From positions 1-8,778 of the forward strand of contig JAKAYH010000072.1 of assembly GCA_021826835.1 (NCBI GenBank): a DNA stretch of 8,778 bases, given 5' to 3'. A model generated the notes under the pieces. The model saw nothing but the letters and a program-made list of their open reading frames with translations. It was not told the DNA's origin and did not search any database. This document shows, in pieces, positions 1 to 6,379 of the stretch. This stretch comes from Thermoplasmata archaeon. Lineage in GTDB: Archaea; Thermoplasmatota; Thermoplasmata; Thermoplasmatales; Thermoplasmataceae. The position numbers and the translations under genes are program-made. Each line of letters starts with the position of its first letter. Within the stretch, counting starts at the first letter, position 1.

Positions 1-1
1 C

Positions 2-418
2 ATAAAGGAGGAGTTTTTGCTTGTGGACAAAGCGCAGCTGCTTACACTGACAATTCCGGAAATGACTGTCCTGATTGGTGGAATGAGAGTACTGGATGCC
101 AATTACAGGCATTCTCAGAATGGGGTGTTTACAGATCATCCGGGAATGCTCTCCAATGACTTCTTTGTGAATCTCCTTGACCAAGGAACCACATGGAAGT
201 CAAAGAACGACTCTCACACACTGTTTGAAGGAATGGATGCAAAGTCTGGGAAAAAGAAATGGACAGCAAGCAGAGTGGATCTGATATTTGGTTCTCACTC
301 TGAATTGCGTGCAGTTGCAGAGGTCTATGGAAGTCGTGACGGAAAGGAGAAGTTTGTTAGGGATTTCGTAATCGCATGGGCCAAGATAATGAATCTGGAC
401 AGGTATGACATCAAATAA
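2..418 (+). CDS. katG: Catalase-peroxidase KatG, C-terminal part (5' end outside window)
   Basis: KatG is a bifunctional haem enzyme that breaks down hydrogen peroxide and also acts as a peroxidase. Only the last 138 codons are here, out of about 730-750 in the family. They belong to the C-terminal domain, which resembles the catalytic domain but does not bind haem. Recognisable blocks are [40 protein letters not shown], a [19 protein letters not shown] stretch and the closing [20 protein letters not shown]. The frame is open to the window edge and encodes IKEEF just before LLVDKAQ, which fits the family, so the gene enters from the left. A TTG at 17 preceded by GGAGGAG resembles a start but is most likely internal. 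The gene ends normally with TAA. GC is higher than in the genes further right, consistent with a resident chromosomal gene at the edge of an island. Confidence 0.93.
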   Translation: MKEEFLLVDKAQLLTLTIPEMTVLIGGMRVLDANYRHSQNGVFTDHPGMLSNDFFVNLLDQGTTWKSKNDSHTLFEGMDAKSGKKKWTASRVDLIFGSHSELRAVAEVYGSRDGKEKFVRDFVIAWAKIMNLDRYDIK

Positions 419-419
419 G

Positions 420-456
420 TTTTTTAATACCCGTATTCCAATTTTTACTCTTTTTT
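420..456 (+). terminator. Probable oligo-T archaeal terminator after katG
   Basis: Three T runs (420-425, 442-446 and 451-456) begin directly after the katG stop codon. Archaeal RNA polymerase often stops at such U-rich tracts without a strong hairpin. There is no convincing GC stem here. The position between katG and the next promoter supports the call, but it rests on composition only. Confidence 0.5.
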
Positions 457-484
457 AAGTTAAAATACTATTTTACCGTTAAGC

Positions 485-499
485 GTATATATGGTATAC
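485..499 (+). promoter_or_regulatory. TATA box and possible operator of the RHH gene
   Basis: The 15-base inverted repeat GTATATATGGTATAC (5-base arms GTATA and TATAC) contains a TATA box at 486-492. Its centre lies about 23-25 bases before the ATG at 512, so transcription would start at or very near the start codon; no Shine-Dalgarno sequence precedes that ATG. This geometry fits a leaderless archaeal mRNA. The 8-mer ATATATGG occurs at 487-494 and again at 508-515, exactly 21 bases apart, or two helical turns. Ribbon-helix-helix antitoxins commonly bind such repeats over their own promoter, so autoregulation is a reasonable inference. Confidence 0.5.
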
Positions 500-511
500 T
501 GCTTATAATAT

Positions 512-730
512 ATGGTTAAAACTACAATTAACCTTGACGATGAACTTTATACTGATATAATTAAGGAATCCATAGAAAAGTATGTTAGTACCAAGAATAT
601 ATCTAAAATAATTAACCAACGCCTTAGAAAAAATAATACAATTACAGGAAAACATAGGAATAGAATTATGTTCAAGGTCAAAAATAACCTTTCATCTCTG
701 GATGCAGACCGCGAAATAAAAAATGGATGA
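512..730 (+). CDS. Ribbon-helix-helix antitoxin-like protein (VapB-like), orphan
   Basis: This small protein of 72 residues opens with KTTINLDDELYTDII, a beta strand followed by a helix, and then STKNISKIINQRLRKN, a second helix. That is the MetJ/Arc/CopG ribbon-helix-helix layout of archaeal antitoxins, where the dimer's strands enter the DNA major groove. Residues about 3-45 form the DNA-binding part. Residues 46-72 are a charged tail, which in the family would wrap around a toxin. The ATG at 512 is chosen because it follows a well-placed TATA box. The stop codon overlaps a following ATG (ATGA at 727-730), the coupling typical of antitoxin-toxin pairs, but the frame that begins there stops after 11 codons and no PIN-domain or RelE-like protein follows. 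It is therefore either an orphan antitoxin that has lost its toxin or a free-standing small regulator. The fold call is fairly secure; the partner and target are unknown. Confidence 0.75.
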   Translation: MVKTTINLDDELYTDIIKESIEKYVSTKNISKIINQRLRKNNTITGKHRNRIMFKVKNNLSSLDADREIKNG

Positions 731-1046
731 GGGGAAAAGCAATAAATGACAACACTGAATGAAACTTGAAGAATTGTTACGTGGAGATTATTTCACGGTT
801 TCCTGGATATCGAAAAGATGATTAATGATGTGTCAATATTTATCGTTGTTAAAGGCTTCAATTTCAAAGACTAAGTAATACCATGCGATTCGTATTCAAG
901 TAATTTGCCCTAAGCCAACTTTGATATTTTACTGTTCAAAAAATGCAAAACCTGGATTACAAATCATTGATGGAAAAAGTTTTAAAGAATACCCTTCACG
1001 ATTTTGTAAGAGTTTACAATTGAATAATACTATTGTATGAAAATTG
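731..1046. other. Gap with degraded reading frames, no intact gene
   Basis: No convincing gene is seen in these 316 bases. On the plus strand one frame starts with ATG at 759 (MKLEELLRGDYFTVSW...), meets TGA at 819-821 and TAA at 876-878, then stays open to a TGA at 1038-1040. It could be the corpse of the gene once paired with the RHH antitoxin, or chance. I do not recognise the translation. There is no RNA gene, repeat array or insertion-sequence end that I can see. Confidence 0.4.
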
Positions 1047-1604
1047 TTAGATGAAAATAGAAATTAGTTGTTCTTCTGAATAGGTGTCTTTGATTCCAGG
1101 CATTTCTTTGAGATATCCCTTGATTTCACCATTATTCATACCAAAAGTTTCTTTCAACCTCCATGCTATTGTGCATAGATATTGTACTGATGGTTTGTTG
1201 GGGATAAATGTCTTTCTCCTGGTTAAATTAACTATTCTGCATCCATCTTCACTTTCCCCGAGTTCTATTACTTTATTATACAAACTTCGACCCTCTTGAT
1301 GTCTTACACCTTCAAATTGTTCCTCGCTGATTTTCCACATCCGACCCAACGTCGTTCTAGAATCTATTCTATTTAGCTTAAAGTAGCAAATGAAAGCAAC
1401 CGCTGATCCTTGCCATGATTTTGAATTTACGGCGAAATACATTTGTGCTGGAATTATTGTGGGTTTGCTGGCTAATGGAGAAGTTCGGTCCTCACATCCT
1501 TTTGAAGTACTTCCTCCCATCCTGAATTTGCCTCCTTTAATATAACAAAGGAACCTTTCTTCTAATAAATTAGAACCGTATCCAACATACCATACATAAT
1601 TCAT
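1047..1604 (-). CDS. Gamma-glutamylcyclotransferase-like protein (AIG2/GGCT fold)
   Basis: This predicted cytoplasmic enzyme has 185 residues and no signal peptide or membrane segment. The N-terminus WYVGYGSNLLEERF carries the YGSN motif (residues 9-12), which forms the substrate-binding loop in gamma-glutamylcyclotransferases and related AIG2-like proteins. A second family mark is RHQEG (101-105), where Glu104 lines up with the catalytic acid of the DEQEG segment of human GGCT. Family members release 5-oxoproline from gamma-glutamyl amines or peptides, but this subgroup (ERFLCYIKGG after YGSN) has no characterised function that I know of, so the substrate is open. The start is supported by a strong AAGGAG site at 1615-1620, ten bases upstream. 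The gene points away from its plus-strand left neighbour and lies downstream of the OLD gene across about 450 bases, so it is probably transcribed on its own. Nothing links it directly to the restriction genes. Confidence 0.8.
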   Translation of the reverse strand: MNYVWYVGYGSNLLEERFLCYIKGGKFRMGGSTSKGCEDRTSPLASKPTIIPAQMYFAVNSKSWQGSAVAFICYFKLNRIDSRTTLGRMWKISEEQFEGVRHQEGRSLYNKVIELGESEDGCRIVNLTRRKTFIPNKPSVQYLCTIAWRLKETFGMNNGEIKGYLKEMPGIKDTYSEEQLISIFI

Positions 1605-1614
1605 TTTATTACTG

Positions 1615-1620
1615 CTCCTT
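1615..1620 (-). promoter_or_regulatory. Ribosome-binding site of the GGCT-like gene
   Basis: AAGGAG on the minus strand, ten bases before the ATG at 1604. It fixes the start codon and implies a leadered mRNA. AT-rich sequence at about 1632-1660 could hold the TATA box, but no single box stands out. Confidence 0.65.
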
Positions 1621-2019
1621 GAGTCTTTAGATCTTTCTTTTTACAAAGAATATCTTTAATGTGTAAAGAAGGCTTCAAACCCTATAAATATTAGAATATA
1701 GTAATGCCCACTTAACCTCCTAGATTTAAGATATACCGAAATCCGATATTGATATTCATAAAACTCCTTATAAACTATAGAAAATGATATTATGATAGAT
1801 AAATTTGAAGGAAGTGTGCAGTTTCTCTCTATCCTCATCCATTGAATAACATTCTCCATATGTGGATGAAAAAGAAAGACATTAAAATCGAACTCTCCGA
1901 TAATGACTATATACCCAAAACGTGTTCAAGTTTTTCTAAGACAAGCGAGTTGCTACTAATGGTAACTTAATTACAGATTTATCGCTTTTGCGGTATAAGA
2001 CCTCAACATAGTAACCTAG

Positions 2020-2038
2020 CCATATACAATGAATATGG
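2020..2038 (-). terminator. Weak hairpin 3' of the OLD gene
   Basis: CCATAT and ATATGG form a perfect 6-base stem around a 7-base loop, 15 bases beyond the OLD stop codon. No T run follows on the minus strand, so it is at best a 3'-end processing or weak termination signal. Confidence 0.25.
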
Positions 2039-2052
2039 AAAAGTTGAATGAG

Positions 2053-3780
2053 TCATAGCGCACATAATTTGTCAAACATATGACATAGTTCTTCAATTTT
2101 TTTGGTTGAAACTTTAGAATCTTTAAGGTTTTTAAGTACATTTAATGGTTTCAAATCTTTTCGATACGCTGCATCAATTTCTAAAAATTTTTCAAAATCT
2201 GAGTCAAAAGTAAGTATATTCTTAGTGTATTTATTTTTTTTAGACAATATAAAGTCATTTACTATCTTATGTATATCATGATCATTGTCTTTATCAAACA
2301 AAACTGAATGTGTAATTCCAAGCTTTTCGAAAAGATTCATATACCTATGAACGTTAAACTTCCCCATAGAATCCAATATGTATATGTGCCTATTTATATA
2401 ATTACTTAGTGAATTGCTTAATAAATAATCAAATGCCACTTTCTCGGTTGCACCTTCACAAATAATTACATGTTTTGCGAAGAAAGAAGCTGTTCTTTCG
2501 GCATCTAACCACATGAAGTATTTCAAAGCTTCTTCCTCAAGTTTTTTATCAATATCAAATTCTATTTGTCCCAAATTACTGTTTTTTATTGCCTTTTTCA
2601 AAGAGGAGTCAGCATTATCATCCGACAAAATTTCAGAAAAAACTTTGAAAAGACTGTGGTTGTCTTTATGCAATTCTTCAACGTCGTCCGATCTAAGTTG
2701 AAATATGCTAGTAATTGCATCTACTTTCTTTACGCTTAAGAGTGATCTAAGGTCATCTATATTCTTGCTGACAAAAGTTGTGGAATGTGTTGATATTAGT
2801 ACTTGTTGGTTTTCTCCTTTAGCCAACTTATTTAGGCCGATATTTAATTGTACTTGCTGAGAAGGATGCAAAAATGCCTCAGGTTCTTCAAACAATAGAA
2901 GATTGAAGTCAGGTGAAAAATCAATCTTTTCCCTCTCTTCTTTTTCTTCATAATCAGAAGATAGCTTTATTAAAGTGTAAATCAAGTGTCTTTGAAATCC
3001 TTGCCCCAGCGAATTTATGTCAATGTTTTTACCCAACCCCCTATCTATCAACTCATATGAAAATAATAACTTCACAATCTCTTGTGTTTGTATTTTATTT
3101 ACTTTCATCCCAAAATCAAAACCCCAAGATTCTAGGCCACTGTTAATCTTCCCTTTTAAGTCTTTCATTGAAATACCGTTATTCGAAGATTCTTCTGTGA
3201 AATCTTCGTTTAACTTATCAATAATGGTGTTCAGAGATTGAAAAGTTGAACTAGTTGATACAACTTTTTTGAACACAAAGTTGACCATGTCTCTAAATGG
3301 AGATGGCCCTGAAAGTTTTAGTATCTCATTAGTTGTGCTTACATCAGGAATAAAAATTACTTTTCCAAGTTTAGCTTCCGAAATATTTTTTGCACCATAG
3401 AATAATTGTGAAGATAAAGTACCATTTTCATATGCATATATATTGCTTTGATCAGATTGAAAATTATTAGTTGACTTAAAATATCTTCTTACTTTCAACA
3501 CCCTATCTTTAGTTCTATAACTTTCTTTCAGAGTTGCTTGTTCTTCTTCAGTAGTTAAAAATTCTATCTCAACCCAACTTTCGTTGTCAGTTATAAATTT
3601 AGGAAAATCGCGGTTTTTATCAAATTTAATCCCATCATCTTCGTAGAAAATCCTTAAGGCAGTAATTACATTTGTTTTCCCTGCATTGTTTTCACCAACG
3701 AGTAGTGAATAATTCTCCAAATTGAATTTAACCTCTTTGATTGATCTAAAATTATGTATTTTTACAGTATTAATCTTCAT
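2053..3780 (-). CDS. OLD-family ATP-dependent endonuclease (ABC ATPase + TOPRIM)
   Basis: This 575-residue cytoplasmic protein has the overcoming-lysogenization-defect (OLD) nuclease layout. The N-terminal ABC/SMC-like ATPase opens with KIHNFRSIKEV and carries Walker A GENNAGKTN (29-37), a signature-like NSLGQGFQR (256-264), Walker B LLLFEEPEAFLHP (294-306) and the switch histidine in STHSTTF (330-336). The C-terminal TOPRIM nuclease has its glutamate in VIICEGATEKVAF (438-450), the LDSMGKFNV strand (469-477) and the acidic DKDND (496-500) that binds metal. All key residues are present, so it should be active. The ATG at 3780 is fixed by a GGGTGA ribosome-binding site at 3787-3792. It is the last gene of the mod-res-OLD cluster, 61 bases after res. 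Relatives include bacteriophage P2 Old and Gabija GajA, but there is no UvrD-like GajB here. A role as a second nuclease of the restriction system, or as an independent anti-phage effector, is inference from position. Confidence 0.93.
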   Translation of the reverse strand: MKINTVKIHNFRSIKEVKFNLENYSLLVGENNAGKTNVITALRIFYEDDGIKFDKNRDFPKFITDNESWVEIEFLTTEEEQATLKESYRTKDRVLKVRRYFKSTNNFQSDQSNIYAYENGTLSSQLFYGAKNISEAKLGKVIFIPDVSTTNEILKLSGPSPFRDMVNFVFKKVVSTSSTFQSLNTIIDKLNEDFTEESSNNGISMKDLKGKINSGLESWGFDFGMKVNKIQTQEIVKLLFSYELIDRGLGKNIDINSLGQGFQRHLIYTLIKLSSDYEEKEEREKIDFSPDFNLLLFEEPEAFLHPSQQVQLNIGLNKLAKGENQQVLISTHSTTFVSKNIDDLRSLLSVKKVDAITSIFQLRSDDVEELHKDNHSLFKVFSEILSDDNADSSLKKAIKNSNLGQIEFDIDKKLEEEALKYFMWLDAERTASFFAKHVIICEGATEKVAFDYLLSNSLSNYINRHIYILDSMGKFNVHRYMNLFEKLGITHSVLFDKDNDHDIHKIVNDFILSKKNKYTKNILTFDSDFEKFLEIDAAYRKDLKPLNVLKNLKDSKVSTKKIEELCHMFDKLCAL

Positions 3781-3841
3781 TACATTTCACCCATATTTCA
3801 TTTCTATACGAACTAGACTCATTAATTTTACGAAAACAACC
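3781..3841 (-). promoter_or_regulatory. Res-OLD spacer with RBS and possible internal promoter
   Basis: GGGTGA at 3787-3792 is a good archaeal ribosome-binding site, six bases before the OLD ATG. Further upstream TAAAATTAAT (3821-3830) resembles a TATA box. Transcription from it would start near 3799 and give a short leader that includes the site. OLD could thus be expressed apart from mod-res. The ribosome-binding site is clear; the promoter is only plausible. Confidence 0.4.
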
Positions 3842-6379
3842 TCAAATTTTTTCTACACTTTCATGCGATCTAATGATTTCTTCTAAGTTTTTCAAAGATT
3901 TTACTGTTCGGTTATTCTTGAACACCCTTTCTGGCACTTTCAAGTATGTCCACTTAACACCAGTTAATGCTGTTGCATCTTCGCACCACTCCTTGGCTCT
4001 TTTATCTTTGTTCTTTACCTCTACAGATTCTTCTCCCTTTGTCTCTAGCAAGTAGTTTTCTTTTTTACATATAACTAAAAAATCCGGAATATAATGAGAA
4101 AGTCCCTTTTTCTCATTCATATACTCAAGATAGAAATTTAAATTTCTATCGTTTTTTATGTACTTTTGTGTGTCAGAAGCTTCATCGTCTAGGAACTTAC
4201 AAAAGTCGTATTCAAAGTCATTATCTACCGGAACCAGATTGAGAATACACTTTTTTGGCAAATAAGTTTTTTTCCTTGTCAATGATGGTTTGATGTCCTT
4301 TACTTCTCTCTGTACAGATTGAAGCTTTACCTCAGTTGATAGAATTGTCAATTTATTAATAACTTTTGCAAATAGTTCTGTGAGAAAATCAACTATTTTT
4401 GGTTCACTGAGAGCCTGGAGAAATCTGTAATCATCCTTAACTTCTTGACTTAATATTTTTGTAAAAAGGTGATTGGTAATATACGAATCAAGTTTTTCTA
4501 TGAGTTCACTGTTTCTAGAAGGAATCTTACAAGCTCGAAGTATGATGTTTGCAAGATATGAGATTACAGATTGATAATTCTCGGGTATTGGTTGCTCCCA
4601 TCGGTCTCTCCATCTCTCTTTCTCAGTCAGTGCATCTCGACCAACTGCTGATTTAATATTAGTATATGATTCCAAATCCAAATCAAATTTACCTTGCGGA
4701 AGTACAGAGGTCTCAATTTGGTCGAATGATCTGTTCTCTCTTTTATATTTTTGAGATAAGATAGGAATCTGAAAATTTAATACAGATTTCCTCAAAGTAT
4801 CTGGAAAAATATACGTGACAGTAGGCAAGTTTTTTTCTTTATACCTTTTTATATCAACTCCTTGTTTTTTCATCTCTTCGTCTATGTAGTCAACAAAAGC
4901 ATTTGTACCGAAAACGTCAACTGTTTCATTGTACCCTGAATTTGGGCCAAACATTAACCTTAGTCCACGTCCAAGGGCCTGTTCGGGTAGAATTTCTGCT
5001 TTAGAGGTAAATGGTCTTAAGCCCACTATAACACATACATTCTTTACATCCCAACCTTCTCGAAGCATAAGTACACTAACAATAGCCCTATATTTGTGAG
5101 ATTCATCTATTTTTCTTGTCTCTTGCTTGAGTTTCTGCCAATCTTTGTCACTAATTTCACCTTTGAGATTTGTGTGAATAATTAACGTTTTCCCTTTAAA
5201 TTCGTTTTTTGTTTGAAGATAATTGTTGATGTCTTCTGCCTCTGATGTATTGGTTGCCATGAAAAATATTACTGGATGCTTTTGTATCTTTTCCATAACT
5301 TTGCTATAATATGACCATCTTCTGCATCCAGCTTCTATATAGTCTCTATAGATCACATCTGCCTTATCAGATGGTGTTTCATGCGGATTTTCAATTTCTC
5401 CTAAAATAGGAGATTTTACAATTCCACACTTTATTGCATCTGCCAGTGGAAAATCCGATATGACCCATTCAAATATACTCCCCGTATCTTGCTTTTTTGG
5501 TGTAGCGGTAAAATCTAACTGGAATGACATTCCTTTTCCGTTTTTTTTAAGAATATCACTAACTGTTAAAATAAATTGATTCCAGATGAGATCTTTTTCC
5601 CATACATGGTGAGCTTCATCATTAATTATTCCCAAACTATTTAGCGACTTGATCTCATTCATGATCTGATCATAATATCTTACGTTTTCAGGTGGTTTTT
5701 TACCGATAATTGCTTGAATGGGGTTAACTGGTTCCTTTTCTCTTTCATAGATTCTCTGAACATTTGTTAGATAGAGTCTTCCCTTGGTGCTTCTTGAGGA
5801 TATGTAATCTTCAGTTACGGATTCAAACACCCAAAGATGCTGAAGATCTTCCGGTATCATTACTCCAGAATTGAATATCTTAGAATCGGAAAAGTCCTCC
5901 TTCAATCGCTCATATACTGCGATGTTCGGAGCGATGATAATAAAATTTCTTGGCATTTTTTCGTCATTTTCTAATACACTATTGAAATATGACCATACTA
6001 TAGCAAGTGCCATGACATGGGTTTTTCCTGAACCTGTTGCCATTTTGAGACAGTATTTGGGAAATAGATCTTCATGAGGATTGTATGCTATTTTTTTTGT
6101 GCTGTCATAGTTCAAGATTAGGTCACTCATTTTCCGAAATTTTTTCACTTCGTATAGGTAAATCAGTGTTTCTATTGCCTCTTGTTGAGCAAAGTAATAT
6201 TTAAAGCTCTCAGAATTAACCTCGTGTTCTTCGTCGAACCAGAAGTGCAGTAGTTTTTTGGTGGTTGTTGATGATCCTACATAACCAGAACTTCTCCAAT
6301 CTCTCACCTCTTTTCGTAATACTTCAACAAGAGGGGCAGTTGTCTGTACTCTCTTTTCTGGTTCTTCATACGGATTCAT
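3842..6379 (-). CDS. res: Type III restriction enzyme Res subunit (SF2 helicase + PD-(D/E)XK nuclease)
   Basis: Res is the ATP-driven, DNA-cutting subunit of a type III system and acts with Mod. The 845 residues carry the superfamily 2 motifs in order: Walker A ATGSGKT (114-120), DEAH box (254-257), motif III FTATP (290-294), REGWDV (440-445) and motif VI QALGRGLR (467-474). Near the C-terminus, PDF (Asp766) followed by LLETKG (Glu779, Lys781) is an intact PD-(D/E)XK site. Before the nuclease lies a long linker, about residues 500-745, without recognisable motifs. The length is somewhat below that of EcoP15I Res (about 970). The ATG overlaps the mod stop (ATGA, 6376-6379), and GAGGT at 6389-6393 lies nine bases upstream inside mod, so translation is probably coupled. 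That order lets methylation start before cutting. No frameshift or lost catalytic residue is seen, so the subunit should be functional. Base composition is AT-rich like the rest of the cluster. Confidence 0.97.
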   Translation of the reverse strand: MNPYEEPEKRVQTTAPLVEVLRKEVRDWRSSGYVGSSTTTKKLLHFWFDEEHEVNSESFKYYFAQQEAIETLIYLYEVKKFRKMSDLILNYDSTKKIAYNPHEDLFPKYCLKMATGSGKTHVMALAIVWSYFNSVLENDEKMPRNFIIIAPNIAVYERLKEDFSDSKIFNSGVMIPEDLQHLWVFESVTEDYISSRSTKGRLYLTNVQRIYEREKEPVNPIQAIIGKKPPENVRYYDQIMNEIKSLNSLGIINDEAHHVWEKDLIWNQFILTVSDILKKNGKGMSFQLDFTATPKKQDTGSIFEWVISDFPLADAIKCGIVKSPILGEIENPHETPSDKADVIYRDYIEAGCRRWSYYSKVMEKIQKHPVIFFMATNTSEAEDINNYLQTKNEFKGKTLIIHTNLKGEISDKDWQKLKQETRKIDESHKYRAIVSVLMLREGWDVKNVCVIVGLRPFTSKAEILPEQALGRGLRLMFGPNSGYNETVDVFGTNAFVDYIDEEMKKQGVDIKRYKEKNLPTVTYIFPDTLRKSVLNFQIPILSQKYKRENRSFDQIETSVLPQGKFDLDLESYTNIKSAVGRDALTEKERWRDRWEQPIPENYQSVISYLANIILRACKIPSRNSELIEKLDSYITNHLFTKILSQEVKDDYRFLQALSEPKIVDFLTELFAKVINKLTILSTEVKLQSVQREVKDIKPSLTRKKTYLPKKCILNLVPVDNDFEYDFCKFLDDEASDTQKYIKNDRNLNFYLEYMNEKKGLSHYIPDFLVICKKENYLLETKGEESVEVKNKDKRAKEWCEDATALTGVKWTYLKVPERVFKNNRTVKSLKNLEEIIRSHESVEKI

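Larger units (their letters stand above)
1605..2052. other. Long gap between the GGCT-like gene and the OLD gene
   Basis: These 448 bases hold no gene I would defend. A plus-strand frame begins at ATG 1860 (MWMKKKDIKIELSDNDYIPK...), is broken by TAA at 1968-1970, and then continues in the same frame (LQIYRFCGIRPQHSN...) to TGA at 2049-2051, two bases from the end of the OLD gene. It could be a decayed gene convergent with OLD. A 67-codon minus-strand frame at 1656-1859 has biased, hydrophobic composition and no usual start signals. Close to the OLD stop there is a small hairpin (2020-2038). Confidence 0.4.

Noticed and set aside
7..19. GGAGGAG followed by TTG, looking like a start site for a short protein
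   Set aside because: The upstream codons (IKEEF) continue the KatG family sequence into LLVDKAQLL, so this is the middle of katG and the purine run is coding sequence.
1656..1859. 67-codon minus-strand frame upstream of the GGCT-like gene
   Set aside because: It has low-complexity hydrophobic and tyrosine-rich composition, no ribosome-binding site or well-placed TATA box, and no family resemblance. Probably chance in AT-rich DNA.
731..2052. CRISPR array, insertion-sequence ends or tandem repeats in the gaps
   Set aside because: No regularly spaced repeats, no terminal inverted repeats with target duplications and no transposase fragment could be seen by eye.
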